Source: Draconibacterium halophilum
GTDB taxonomy: Bacteria > Bacteroidota > Bacteroidia > Bacteroidales > Prolixibacteraceae
Assembly (NCBI RefSeq): GCF_010448835.1
Contig: NZ_CP048409.1
Location: 3,418,001-3,482,000 of the forward strand
Length of the DNA stretch: 64,000 nt
Direction: 5' to 3'
The notes under the pieces were generated by a model, which had not been told where the DNA came from, did no database searches, and was given only the letters and a program-made list of their open reading frames with translations. The position numbers and the translations under genes were made by a program. Below, in pieces: positions 24,552-33,201 of the stretch. Position 1 is the stretch's first letter. Each line of letters starts with the position of its first letter.

Positions 24552-25682
24552 ATGATTCTTGGATTATTAAAAGAACACGGTAATGAAACACGTGTCGCTT
24601 TACTTCCGGAAACTGTAAAAGCTTTTACCGACTTAAAAGTTGAGGTACTGGTTGAACAGGGAGCCGGAGAACAAGCATTTGCTTCTGATGCTGATTATGA
24701 AGCTGTTGGAGCAAAAACAGTTTCGCGCGACGATGTGTTTTCCAAAGCCGAAGTTCTACTGCAAATTCAGCCACCGGCTGACGGTGACACCGGGAGAATT
24801 AATGATTCTCAGGTTTGGATTAGCGCTTTTAACCCACTATGGGATACTGCGCTGGTAAAAACTTTCCTCGACAAGAGTATCACAACATTTAGTCTCGATT
24901 TGATTCCACGTACTTCACGGGCGCAAGCCATGGACATATTATCATCGATGGCAACGGTATCGGGCTATATGGCTGTGCTTGAGGCAGCGGTTAAACTACC
25001 TACATTCTTCCCCATGTTTATGACAGCCGCCGGTACAATCCGTCCGGCCAATGTACTTATTCTGGGTGCCGGAGTGGCCGGCTTACAAGCCATTGCCACG
25101 GCAAGAAAACTGGGTGCTCAGGTGCAGGTTTTCGATGTACGCTCGGCTGTAAAAGAGCAGGTAATGAGCCTTGGTGGTAAGTTTGTTGAAGTTGAAGGAG
25201 CAACCGAAGACAAAGCTGCCGGTGGATATGCGGTTGAACAAACCGAAGAATTCAAAAAGAAACAGCAGGAAAAGATCAATGAAGTTGCTGCCAAATCGAA
25301 CGTGGTGATTTGCACTGCCCAAATTCCGGGACGCAAAGCTCCGGTTCTTATTCCGAAAGAAGCTGTTGATGCTATGAAACCGGGTTCGGTTATTATCGAC
25401 CTTGCAGCATCGACAGGTGGAAACTGCGAGCTGACCAAAAACGACGAAGTTGTTGTTCATAAAGAAGTAAGTATTATCGGGCAGTCCAATTACCCGGCAC
25501 AAAAACCGGTTGATGCAAGTCGAATGTTCGGCAAAAATGTGTTGAACTTTATGAAACTGATAATTGGCGAAGAAGGTGAACTGAACCTGAATTTTGAAGA
25601 CGATATTGTAAAAGGAACCTGCATCACGCATGCAAAAGAACTTTACAACGAAAGAGTAAAATCAATAATCGAAAACGCATAA
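24552..25682 (+). CDS. pntA: NAD(P)+ transhydrogenase subunit alpha part 1
   Basis: The 376-residue protein is the soluble NAD(H)-binding domain I: MILGLLKEHGNETRVALLPE opens as in alanine dehydrogenase/PNT, RTSRAQAMDILSSMATVSGYMA forms the mobile region, and LGAGVAGLQAIATA (172-177 core) with QVFDVR is the Rossmann site. It works with the two membrane subunits downstream to couple hydride transfer from NADH to NADP+ with inward proton flow, supplying NADPH. As in many bacteria the alpha chain is split into two genes, with 10 bases to the next one. No proton-channel helices are present in this chain. Confidence 0.95.
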   Translation: MILGLLKEHGNETRVALLPETVKAFTDLKVEVLVEQGAGEQAFASDADYEAVGAKTVSRDDVFSKAEVLLQIQPPADGDTGRINDSQVWISAFNPLWDTALVKTFLDKSITTFSLDLIPRTSRAQAMDILSSMATVSGYMAVLEAAVKLPTFFPMFMTAAGTIRPANVLILGAGVAGLQAIATARKLGAQVQVFDVRSAVKEQVMSLGGKFVEVEGATEDKAAGGYAVEQTEEFKKKQQEKINEVAAKSNVVICTAQIPGRKAPVLIPKEAVDAMKPGSVIIDLAASTGGNCELTKNDEVVVHKEVSIIGQSNYPAQKPVDASRMFGKNVLNFMKLIIGEEGELNLNFEDDIVKGTCITHAKELYNERVKSIIENA

Positions 25683-25692
25683 ATCTACAGGT

Positions 25693-26007
25693 ATGGAACA
25701 ATTTTTAACGTTTTTCTTTGAATACAAAGAAGCCATTTTCATCATTGCTCTATCCATATTTGTGGGTATTGAAGTGATTTCGAATGTGCCGGCCGTATTG
25801 CACACTCCGCTTATGTCGGGGGCAAATGCAATCAGCGGTGTAATTATTATTGGTGGTATCATTCTGGTTGGTCATGCCGACCTTTCAAAATTCTCACTCA
25901 ACCTGGTACTGGGTATTCTGGCCCTGATTTTTGGTACTTTGAACGTGGTGGGTGGTTTTGCCGTTACCGACAGGATGCTTGAAATGTTTAAAAAGAAAAA
26001 AAAGTAG
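25693..26007 (+). CDS. NAD(P) transhydrogenase subunit alpha part 2 (membrane)
   Basis: The 104-residue protein has the three to four helices of the alpha subunit membrane domain: FFEYKEAIFIIALSIFVGIEVI, VPAVLHTPLMSGANAISGVI (the conserved HTPLMS(G/A)TNAISG motif, here with GAN), and ILALIFGTLNVVGGFAVTDRML at the end. Together with PntB it forms the proton channel. A 5-base gap to pntB and 10 from pntA place it in one operon. An NNN-terminal start at ATG after AAATCTACAGGT is the only plausible one. Confidence 0.95.
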   Translation: MEQFLTFFFEYKEAIFIIALSIFVGIEVISNVPAVLHTPLMSGANAISGVIIIGGIILVGHADLSKFSLNLVLGILALIFGTLNVVGGFAVTDRMLEMFKKKKK

Positions 26008-26013
26008 GCAGTT

Positions 26014-27453
26014 ATGGATAAAGTATTAGGAACACTAAACGGAACAGCTTTTACAGTTGGCGATACTTTGCTCGAACTGAGCTATCTGATTGCCGCACTT
26101 TTATTTGTATTTGGTCTGAAACTGCTTTCGCACCCCGAAACAGCCCGCCGAGGTAACCTTTGGGCTGCAGGAGGTATGGGACTGGCCATGGTAACCACCT
26201 TGCTTTTGCACAAAAACAATGCAGGAGAAGGTATCTCGCTCACCAACATCTGGATCATTTTATGCGCCATTGGCGTTGGTGCTGCCATTGGATGGATGGT
26301 TGCCCGCAAAGTAAAAATGACAGCCATGCCACAGTTGGTATCATTGTATAACGCAACGGGTGGTGGTGCATCAATGTTGGTGGCATTGCTGGAATATCCG
26401 GCTGCTATGGCCGGCGATGTACAATCAATTGTAGTAACCGTACTTGGTTTAATTATTGGTGCAGTAGCTTTCAGTGGAAGTTTAATTGCATTTGGTAAAC
26501 TTGATGGTCGCGTTGGCGATGTCATGAAACCATTTATGACTTATATAAACCTGGTTTTAATGCTGACAACCATTGCCTTGGCTGTTTTCATCATCATCTC
26601 ACCAACTCAACCTTCAGAAATGATGTGGGCTATTTATGTCCTTACCATTTTATCGTTGGTTTATGGAGTAATGTTCGTATTGCCAATTGGTGGTGCCGAT
26701 ATGCCGGTAGTAATTTCGCTGTTAAACTCGTTTACAGGTATTGCTGCTGCTATGGCCGGATTCATCTATAACAACCAGGCAATGATTCTTGGAGGTATTT
26801 TGGTAGGTGCTGCCGGAATGATTCTTACCCTGTTGATGTGTAAAGCAATGAACCGCTCGCTGATTAATGTAATTATTGGTGCCTTTGGTGGAGGTGGCGC
26901 TGCTGCCAACCGCGAACAGGGAACCATTAAAGAAATTACCCTGAGCGATGCCGCTGTTCTTTTAAGCTACTCGCAAAAAGTAGTTGTGATTCCGGGTTAT
27001 GGTTTGGCCGTGGCACAGGCGCAGCATATTGCACACGAATTGGATACGCTGCTTGAAAGCAAAGGTGTAGACGTAAAATATGCCATTCATCCGGTAGCGG
27101 GTCGTATGCCGGGCCACATGAATGTATTACTGGCCGAAGCCGATGTACCTTATGAACAACTGGTTGAGATGGATGAAATTAATCCGGATATGCCCAATGT
27201 TGATGTAGCTATTGTAGTGGGAGCCAACGATGTGGTTAACCCTGCAGCTTACGACGATCCGAGCAGCCCGATTTACGGCATGCCAATCATTGATGCGCAT
27301 CTGGCCAAAAACATTATTATCATGAAACGTGGTATGGGTAAAGGTTATGCAGGCATTGAGAACTTCCTGTTCTTTAACGACAAAACACGAATGTTGTTTG
27401 GCGATGCTAAAAAATCAATTACCAGTTTGGTAAGCGAAATTAAGAGTATGTAG
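26014..27453 (+). CDS. pntB: NAD(P)+ transhydrogenase subunit beta
   Basis: The 479-residue protein has about eight membrane helices (to residue 290) and then the soluble NADP(H)-binding domain III. That domain carries VVVIPGYGLAVAQAQH, HPVAGRMPGHMNVLLAEADVPY and VGANDVVNPAA, the usual NADP-binding signatures. It closes the pnt operon and is followed by a hairpin terminator. The full set of three subunits is present and intact, so the operon should make a working proton-driven transhydrogenase. Length and motifs match the family throughout. Confidence 0.96.
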   Translation: MDKVLGTLNGTAFTVGDTLLELSYLIAALLFVFGLKLLSHPETARRGNLWAAGGMGLAMVTTLLLHKNNAGEGISLTNIWIILCAIGVGAAIGWMVARKVKMTAMPQLVSLYNATGGGASMLVALLEYPAAMAGDVQSIVVTVLGLIIGAVAFSGSLIAFGKLDGRVGDVMKPFMTYINLVLMLTTIALAVFIIISPTQPSEMMWAIYVLTILSLVYGVMFVLPIGGADMPVVISLLNSFTGIAAAMAGFIYNNQAMILGGILVGAAGMILTLLMCKAMNRSLINVIIGAFGGGGAAANREQGTIKEITLSDAAVLLSYSQKVVVIPGYGLAVAQAQHIAHELDTLLESKGVDVKYAIHPVAGRMPGHMNVLLAEADVPYEQLVEMDEINPDMPNVDVAIVVGANDVVNPAAYDDPSSPIYGMPIIDAHLAKNIIIMKRGMGKGYAGIENFLFFNDKTRMLFGDAKKSITSLVSEIKSM

Positions 27454-27473
27454 AAACAACAAATACAATACTT

Positions 27474-27510
27474 AAAAATGCTATCTTTTTAAAGGGGTGG
27501 CATTTTTTTT
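27474..27510 (+). terminator. Terminator of the pnt operon
   Basis: AAAAATGC pairs with GCATTTTT around an AT-rich loop, with further wobble pairs inside, and a T9 run follows. It sits 20 bases after the pntB stop. Confidence 0.75.
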
Positions 27511-27651
27511 TATTCTATCGAGTAATCTATTTCCGATTAGCAAAATCAATAAAACATTAAACCCTCCCTATTATTGGATGGAACAGATAGTTCTTATGCT
27601 TGAACTCCTATTTTCGCAGGCTCAAAAATTCAACTATTTAAACATTCAAGA

Positions 27652-28223
27652 ATGAGTACTCAAAAATTGGGAATCCGGCGGTTGTAGGGCTGGCCGGATT
27701 CGGATTAACTACCCTTTTACTGCAAATTCATAACATCGGGCTTTTGGGCATTGGGCCGGTACTGTCGATGGGCCTGGTATTTGGTGGATTGGCACAAATG
27801 ATCGCCGGTTTTATGGAACAAAAAGTAGGCAATAATTTCGGATTCAGTGCCTTTGTTGCTTACGGTTCGTTTTGGATTGGCCTGGGAATTATATGGTTAC
27901 TAAACCATTTTAACATTTACTCCGCTTCTCATACCGATGTGGGTTGGTATTTGGTTGCATGGGCTTTATACACCTGTATAATGCTGGCTGCCTCATTTTA
28001 TGTGCACAAAGCCATGGCTATTACATTTATTTTGCTTGAAATCGGTTTTATATTTCTTATTGTGGGTCATTTTGGTTTCCCAAAAATGAATGTGGTTGCC
28101 GGTTACGAACTTATTTTCTGTGCGCTGTCAGCCTGGTATATGATGGCGGCTATTATTATTAACGACCTTGCCGGCAAAACTGTTTTGCCACTTGGCACAG
28201 CGTGGGCAAAGACTGCAAACTAG
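27652..28223 (+). pseudogene. Acetate/succinate transporter (GPR1/FUN34/YaaH), frameshifted near its start
   Basis: From ATG 27652 the frame begins MSTQKLG and then fails. With one G added to the GGG at 27669-27671 it reads NPAVVGLAGFGLTTLLLQIHN, the family's NPAxxGLxxFGxTT signature, and joins an open frame of 160 codons with GPVLSMGLVFGGLAQMIAGF and five more helices. The full product would be a six-helix transporter of about 190 residues moving acetate or succinate with protons. Everything except the missing base is normal, so this may be a sequencing error. Without correction, translation could begin only inside helix two. It sits after pnt and ends at a strong terminator. Confidence 0.85.
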
Positions 28224-28245
28224 CATTTTATTGTCAATAATATTC

Positions 28246-28285
28246 AAAGGGCTGATCGTTTACCGATTCAGCCCTTTCTCTTTTT
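28246..28285 (+). terminator. Terminator of the acetate transporter gene
   Basis: AAAGGGCTGA pairs perfectly with TCAGCCCTTT around a 12-base loop in which ATCG/CGAT can also pair. CTCTTTTT follows. Confidence 0.88.
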
Positions 28286-28378
28286 AACATGAGTTTTGGA
28301 AGATGCCTTTTGAGAGACCTTGATAACAAAACAGCAATAGTTAACTAATAATCAGCGGCAAAACTTTCATTTATTCAG

Positions 28379-28395
28379 TACATTTGATATATTTG
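28379..28395 (+). promoter_or_regulatory. Two overlapping -7 boxes before the histidine kinase gene
   Basis: TACATTTG (28379-28386) and TATATTTG (28388-28395) both fit TAnnTTTG. They lie 30-50 bases before the ATG and could give two nearby transcription starts. Confidence 0.5.
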
Positions 28396-28427
28396 TTGAG
28401 CAAACCATTTATCGAAAGGACGTAATT

Positions 28428-29558
28428 ATGTTTGAAGAGCAAACCTTAACAAGCCATGCCCCGGCTTTACGCTATACAAACGGGCAGCTTGAAAGCCAAT
28501 TCAAAACAATTCTTGAAAATAAGCAACTGGTAAATTTTGTTGAATCAATTTCACAAATGGTACTTATTTTAAATAAGCACCGCCAGGTAGTTTATGCCAA
28601 CAAAAGTTACAAAGATTTTTGCCGGCAGTTAAATCATGATCCACTGATTGGAAAACGCCCCGGAGAAACGTTTAATTGCGCCAATGCATTTAAATCGGGT
28701 GCAGGATGCGGAACAACCAATGCATGTAAATCATGTGGTGCGGTAAACGCCATTCTGGATTCGCAAAAAGGAAAACGTTCAACAAAAGAATGTCAGATAC
28801 TCACAACAGAAAACAATGCGCTTGACTTAGAAGTTACAGCAAGTCCTTTAGATATTGAAAGTGAAAAATTAACCATCTTTTCGGTAAATGATATCAGCGC
28901 CGAAAAAAGAAGAAAATCACTGGAACGTGTTTTTATTCACGATATATTAAATAGCGCAGGAGCCATTTCCGGTTTATCCTCCATCCTTAAAGAGATTGAC
29001 GATGCTGAGCAATTAAAAGACATCGCCCAAACGATTGAAGGCGCTTCACAAAGTCTTATTGAGGAAATACAATCACAGCGCGAGTTTGGTGCTGCTGAAA
29101 GAGGCGAACTTCAATTACAGGCGAAGCAGGTAAACAGCAAGGATGTTCTTTCTGAGTTACAAAGAACGTATGCCAAACATGAACTAAATGCTGGTAAACC
29201 CATTCTCATCAGTACCGAATCAATTGACTGCACAGTTAATACCGACCTTGTTTTGCTAAGGCGTATTCTTGGAAATATGATTAAAAATGCCATTGAGATG
29301 AATGTACCACACGATACAATTACTCTTTTGAGCAAAGAAAAACAAGACGTTGTAGAATTTTCAGTTCACAACAATAGCGTAGTTCCGGAAAAAGTTAAAT
29401 ATCAACTCTTTAAACGTTTCTTTTCGACCAAAGGACAAGGCCGGGGTTTGGGTACCTACAGCATGAAATTATTTGGTGAGAAGTACCTGAATGGCAAGGT
29501 TGGCTTTACCAGTTCCGAAGAAACCGGAACAACATTTTATATTCAACTTCCTAAATAG
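28428..29558 (+). CDS. Orphan sensor histidine kinase with cysteine-rich PAS domain
   Basis: The 376-residue protein has no membrane helix. Residues about 35-155 form a PAS domain (ISQMVLILNKHRQVVYANKSY) interrupted by a cysteine cluster: Cys84, Cys94, Cys100 and Cys103 in FNCANAF, GAGCGTT and ACKSCGA. A dimerisation/phosphoacceptor segment follows with His171 in RVFIHDILNSAG. Residues 240-376 are the ATPase domain, with an N-box NMIKNAIEM and G-box GQGRGLGTYSM. It is thus a cytosolic sensor kinase. Four clustered Cys suggest a metal or Fe-S site for redox sensing (inference). No response regulator is adjacent. The neighbouring transporter and transhydrogenase genes fit an energy or redox theme but prove nothing. 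Confidence 0.9.
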   Translation: MFEEQTLTSHAPALRYTNGQLESQFKTILENKQLVNFVESISQMVLILNKHRQVVYANKSYKDFCRQLNHDPLIGKRPGETFNCANAFKSGAGCGTTNACKSCGAVNAILDSQKGKRSTKECQILTTENNALDLEVTASPLDIESEKLTIFSVNDISAEKRRKSLERVFIHDILNSAGAISGLSSILKEIDDAEQLKDIAQTIEGASQSLIEEIQSQREFGAAERGELQLQAKQVNSKDVLSELQRTYAKHELNAGKPILISTESIDCTVNTDLVLLRRILGNMIKNAIEMNVPHDTITLLSKEKQDVVEFSVHNNSVVPEKVKYQLFKRFFSTKGQGRGLGTYSMKLFGEKYLNGKVGFTSSEETGTTFYIQLPK

Positions 29559-29594
29559 TTATTACCACCGCATAACATTACTGCGAAGCTTTTT

Positions 29595-29602
29595 TATCTT
29601 TG
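29595..29602 (+). promoter_or_regulatory. -7 box before the Gre-like gene
   Basis: TATCTTTG fits TAnnTTTG and overlaps a TTG at 29600, so translation must begin at the later ATG at 29618. Confidence 0.55.
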
Positions 29603-29617
29603 GTTGTTTTAAACGAA

Positions 29618-30064
29618 ATGACCAAAGAAAAGCTTTACACAAAAATTATAGCGCTGATTGATGAACGAATCGAATTGGCGCATTTAGCTATTGCCTCAGC
29701 CAAAGAGTCGCGCGACAACGAAACCAAAAGCAGCGTGGGCGACAAATACGAAACCAGCCGCACGTTAATGCAACAAGAGGTGGAAAAAAACCGCATTCAG
29801 TTGCACAAAGCCGAACGACTGAAAACAGAACTGGGAAATATCAATCTGAAGCAGAAATCATCAACGGTTGAATTTGGCAGCCTGGTAAGCTGTACTACCA
29901 ACACCTATTTTATTTCAACAGCATTGGGTAAGATTGTAGTGGACGGAGAAAGCTGTTATTGTATTTCGCTGGCCTCTCCCATTGGCAAAGTACTTCACAA
30001 CAAACGTGCAGGCGACAAGGTAAGTTTTATGGGAAAACGTATTGAAATAGTTGCAATTGATTAA
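29618..30064 (+). CDS. GreA/GreB-like protein
   Basis: The 148-residue protein has an N-terminal coiled-coil-like helical half (TKIIALIDERIELAHLAIASAKESRDNE to about residue 75) and a C-terminal compact half (VEFGSLVSCTTNTYFISTALG ... ISLASPIGKVLHNKRAGDKVSF) that resembles the FKBP-like domain of Gre factors, including the SPIGKALLGKKxGD pattern. Bacteroidota have many such short Gre-like proteins, often mislabelled as 3-oxoacyl-ACP synthase. Gre factors stimulate RNA cleavage in stalled RNA polymerase, but the acidic tip residues needed for that are not clearly present here. Role therefore uncertain. Confidence 0.75.
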   Translation: MTKEKLYTKIIALIDERIELAHLAIASAKESRDNETKSSVGDKYETSRTLMQQEVEKNRIQLHKAERLKTELGNINLKQKSSTVEFGSLVSCTTNTYFISTALGKIVVDGESCYCISLASPIGKVLHNKRAGDKVSFMGKRIEIVAID

Positions 30065-30146
30065 AACAATTAGCCAACAAAACAATATTCAACAATCCAA
30101 AATTTCCTTTACCTTTAAACTTCCAAAATCATAAAAACCAATTGCC

Positions 30147-31205
30147 ATGCAAACAAATAAATCAAATCGGTTTCAAGCCATATTTTTTTTGGCTCTATTC
30201 CTTATTTTTAGTTCATTTTCCGGAAAATCGCAGGACTACGCGGTTGGAGCCGATCTTTCGTTTTTGAAACAGGCTGAAGACAATGGTTTCGAATTTAAAG
30301 AAAACGGAGCCGTAAAACCTGGCATTGAAATATTTAAAAATCACGGCTACAATTGGGTAAGGTTGCGATTATTCCATACCCCTACCCGTTTGCCTAACAA
30401 CCTACAATACACCATTGCCACGGCGCAAATGGCAAAAGAAAATGGCTTTAAGTTTCTGCTCGACTACCATTATTCCGATACCTGGGCCGACCCTGCCAAA
30501 CAATACCTCCCTAAAGCATGGGAAGGACTCTCGCACGAAGTGCTGGTTGACTCGGTCTACGAATACACCAAAAATACAATGATTGCTTTTCGCAAAGCCG
30601 GTGTTTTCCCCGATATGGTGCAGGTGGGTAACGAAATTAGTAACGGCATGCTTTGGCCCGATGGCAAACTGCCCGACAACTGGGACAACCTGGCCGAATT
30701 GATTCAGGCAGGAATTAATGGTGTTTACGCCAGTTGTGGCAATAATCCGTGTCCGCAAGTTATGATCCACATTGATAAAGGCGGAGACAAAGAATTTACA
30801 AAATACTGGTTTGACAAGCTGCTTTCTTACGAAGTGGATTTTGATATAATGGGACAGTCGTTTTATCCGTGGTGGCACGGTTCAATTCTCGATTTGCGTG
30901 AAACCCTCAACTTTATGGCACGCGAATACAAAAAATTCATTATGGTGGTGGAAGCTGCCTACAACTTTGCTCCGGCCGAATACATCGACAAACCGGCACC
31001 TTTCCCTGAATCACCGGAAGGACAACGTCAATTTTTAGAGGAAGTGAACCGCGTGGTATTGGATGTTCCCAATGGTTTGGGCGTTGGCATTTTTTGGTGG
31101 GAACCAGCTGTTGAAAACAAAGGATTTGGTTATCGCACTTACTTTGATGCCGAGGGAAATGTACAACCCGTAATTGAAGTATTCGACCGATTTACACGAC
31201 ACTAA
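30147..31205 (+). CDS. GH53 arabinogalactan endo-beta-1,4-galactanase
   Basis: The 352-residue protein starts with a signal peptide (FFLALFLIFSSFSGKSQ, cleavage near residue 29) and continues as a GH53 TIM barrel. VRLRLFHTPT follows strand two, LLDYHYSDTWADPAKQ is the family hallmark, Glu163 in VGNEISNGMLWP is the acid/base, and Glu269 in MVVEAAYNF is the nucleophile. It cleaves beta-1,4-galactan side chains of pectin outside the cytoplasm. No SusC/SusD pair, other glycosidase or hybrid regulator is nearby, so it is not part of a visible polysaccharide-utilisation locus. The next gene begins one base after its stop. Confidence 0.94.
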   Translation: MQTNKSNRFQAIFFLALFLIFSSFSGKSQDYAVGADLSFLKQAEDNGFEFKENGAVKPGIEIFKNHGYNWVRLRLFHTPTRLPNNLQYTIATAQMAKENGFKFLLDYHYSDTWADPAKQYLPKAWEGLSHEVLVDSVYEYTKNTMIAFRKAGVFPDMVQVGNEISNGMLWPDGKLPDNWDNLAELIQAGINGVYASCGNNPCPQVMIHIDKGGDKEFTKYWFDKLLSYEVDFDIMGQSFYPWWHGSILDLRETLNFMAREYKKFIMVVEAAYNFAPAEYIDKPAPFPESPEGQRQFLEEVNRVVLDVPNGLGVGIFWWEPAVENKGFGYRTYFDAEGNVQPVIEVFDRFTRH

Positions 31206-31206
31206 A

Positions 31207-31581
31207 ATGAAGCCAAGCAGAAAAGAACACGAACTGCCAGAGGCACTTGTTGAGTGGGGTTGGAAATATCACCATCTGGGCATTCCAACCAACGAGAAAA
31301 TGCCCGGTGAAAAATATCTGCCGCAGTTTAAGTTTTATCACTCAGGATTTCCAACAAGCCCATTTGGTGTGGAATGGATGCGTTTTGAAAAAGACAGCCC
31401 CATTCATTCGCTTATTCAAAAAGTTCCTCACCTGGCTTTTGAAGTGGAAGACTTGGATCACGAGCTCAACACCCGAAACTTAAAAGTTATTACTCCACCT
31501 AATCCGCCAACGAAAGGAATACGTGTAGCCATGATTGAACACAATGGAGCACCAATTGAATTAATTGAATTTGAAAAATAA
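31207..31581 (+). CDS. VOC-superfamily (glyoxalase-like) protein
   Basis: The 124-residue protein is a single VOC-fold subunit: YHHLGIPTNEKMPGE contains the first metal-type His, HLAFEVEDLDHELNTRN the second, and APIELIEFEK the closing strand with Glu. Such proteins bind a divalent metal and act on small molecules. The substrate is not inferable. The ATG at 31207 lies directly after the galactanase stop. An upstream in-frame ATG inside that gene would add 11 residues with no family support. The next gene follows by one base, so GH53, VOC and pentapeptide genes are probably cotranscribed. Confidence 0.8.
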   Translation: MKPSRKEHELPEALVEWGWKYHHLGIPTNEKMPGEKYLPQFKFYHSGFPTSPFGVEWMRFEKDSPIHSLIQKVPHLAFEVEDLDHELNTRNLKVITPPNPPTKGIRVAMIEHNGAPIELIEFEK

Positions 31582-31582
31582 A

Positions 31583-32149
31583 ATGAACTACATTACCGAT
31601 AAGAAATTTAAAAGTAAAGACTTTTCAAGTAAGGGCTTGGAACAGGGCGAATATGAAAATTGTATTTTTACCGACTGTATTTTCGCCGGCGCCAACCTAA
31701 GCAATTATACTTTTGAAGACTGTAAATTTGAAAACTGCGATTTCAGCAACTCCAAAATTACCAATGCCGCTTTTAAAAATGCGAGTTTTAAAAACTGCAA
31801 ACTAATAGGCCTTCAATTTGATGAATGCAATCCTTTTTTGCTCGAATTTGGTTTTAATGGCTGTATGCTGAATTACGCTTCGTTTTACCAATTAAAGATC
31901 AAAGGAACTCAGTTTACCCGCTGCTCCATGCATGAAGTTGATTTTAACCAGACCGACCTTACAAAAGCCATAGTTGCAGAATGCGACCTGGCCGGAGCCG
32001 TATTTAGCCAAACCAAATTACAAAAAGCCGACCTGCGTAACTCCATCAACCTGACATTAGATCCAGAGCAAAACCAACTGACCGGAGCTCACTTTTCTCT
32101 CGATATGTTACCCGGTTTACTTGGTAAGTATAAAATCAAGGTCGATTAA
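31583..32149 (+). CDS. Pentapeptide-repeat protein (Qnr-like build)
   Basis: The 188-residue product is mostly pentapeptide repeats with the A(D/N)LxF register: FAGANLSNYTFEDCKFENCDF, then SNSKITNAAFKNASFKNCKL, and a second block FNQTDLTKAIVAECDLAGAVF. The two blocks are split near residue 85 (DECNPFLLEFGFNGCMLNYASF) and followed by LTLDPEQNQLTGAHFSLDML and a hydrophobic C-terminal dimerisation-like segment. This is the layout of Qnr/MfpA proteins, which mimic DNA and protect gyrase from quinolones. Many chromosomal relatives have no such activity, so resistance is not claimed. It starts one base after the VOC stop. Confidence 0.85.
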   Translation: MNYITDKKFKSKDFSSKGLEQGEYENCIFTDCIFAGANLSNYTFEDCKFENCDFSNSKITNAAFKNASFKNCKLIGLQFDECNPFLLEFGFNGCMLNYASFYQLKIKGTQFTRCSMHEVDFNQTDLTKAIVAECDLAGAVFSQTKLQKADLRNSINLTLDPEQNQLTGAHFSLDMLPGLLGKYKIKVD

Positions 32150-32172
32150 TCTTTTTTTTGTTGTTTTGCAAA

Positions 32173-32787
32173 ATGGATCTTTTACTTTGGTTTGAGTACA
32201 TCGGTACATTTGTTTTTGCCATAAGCGGTACGCTGACAGCGGCCGACAAGCGCCTCGACTTTTTTGGCGCCACAGTAGCCGGTTTTGTTACAGCCATTGG
32301 TGGCGGTACCATGCGCGACCTTTTGCTGGGCGACACCCCCGTTGCCTGGATGCGCACTAACAATTATTTTTGGGTAATTATAGCAGCCGTTGTGGTAACC
32401 ATCATTTTCCGCAAGCATGTAATGAAACTAAAACGCACCCTCTTTCTTTTCGATACCATTGGAATTGCCACTTTTACCCTGCTTGGGTTAAAAAAAGCGT
32501 TGCTTTTTAATATCGATCCGGCCATGGCGGTACTTATGGGAATGTCGTCGGCAGTAGTTGGAGGCGTTATCCGCGATATACTCTGTAACGAAGTACCGTT
32601 GATCTTCCACCGCGAGATTTATGCCACCGCCTGTATTGCCGGAGCACTGATTTATCTCGTATTAAACCGACTGGGTGTCTCCGAGTTAATTTGCGAAACA
32701 GCCACAGTATTATCTATTGTGGCCATTCGTATTGTGGCCATTCGTTTTAACATTGCCCTGCCACGGCTGATTAATCAGAAAGAATAG
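32173..32787 (+). CDS. TRIC/UPF0126 family channel
   Basis: The 204-residue protein has seven membrane helices in two related halves, each with the family motif: GGGTMRDLLLGDTPVAW near residue 45 and VGGVIRDILCNEVPLIF near 130. Prokaryotic members form trimeric, K+-permeable channels in structural studies. The ATG at 32173 gives MDLLLWFEYIGTFVFAISG, the usual N-terminus. An earlier TTG only adds five residues. It lies 23 bases after the pentapeptide gene, so it may belong to the same transcript. Ion selectivity and physiological role here are unknown. Confidence 0.9.
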   Translation: MDLLLWFEYIGTFVFAISGTLTAADKRLDFFGATVAGFVTAIGGGTMRDLLLGDTPVAWMRTNNYFWVIIAAVVVTIIFRKHVMKLKRTLFLFDTIGIATFTLLGLKKALLFNIDPAMAVLMGMSSAVVGGVIRDILCNEVPLIFHREIYATACIAGALIYLVLNRLGVSELICETATVLSIVAIRIVAIRFNIALPRLINQKE

Positions 32788-33201
32788 TCCGCAATTACCT
32801 CCCTGTACTTTTCCATTTTTGAGAGACCAAAAGATTGATTTGAGGCTGAGGGAAGACCGAAGTATGGTGTTCGTTGCTTGTAGCTTTTCCAGCTTTTGCT
32901 CCCGACGCTTCGGGCGAGATTTCGATCAGCTGTGCTGATCGAAACTTTTGCCTTCATAATCCATTGTATTTAAGTAAACAAATACTACTTTTATGTTTCC
33001 CTACCCGGTCACAGAGAGAAGATTCATTGCGTTGGTTGAGCCCCCGGGAAGTTTTATTAACAGAAATGAAAATTCAAGTAATACTGAATAAAAATTTATA
33101 AAATAGAAAGACACCGCTGACACGCGAATCTTTTCGCGTGGTTGATTACGTGGCATAATTAAACAACAGCAAAAATTAAATAACTTTTAAAAACTCATAA
33201 G
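32788..33201. repeat. Intergenic stretch with several palindromes (REP-like)
   Basis: No gene is convincing in these 414 bases. They contain TTTCGATCAGC-TGT-GCTGATCGAAA (32920-32944, 11-bp arms), a GACCGAAGT repeat fragment also seen near 10895 and 53375, and CACGCGAA-TCTT-TTCGCGTG at 33121-33140. The last resembles the REP units around the transposase gene at 51.1-51.7 kb (shared CGCT....CGCGA and TCGCGTGGTT blocks), so it is likely a related REP copy. Confidence 0.5.

Noticed and set aside
31583..32149. Calling the pentapeptide protein a quinolone-resistance determinant
   Set aside because: The fold layout fits Qnr-like proteins, but chromosomal relatives are common and activity cannot be judged from sequence.
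32874..33101. 75-codon frame in the repeat-rich gap after the TRIC gene
   Set aside because: It is made of palindrome and repeat sequence and has no family resemblance.
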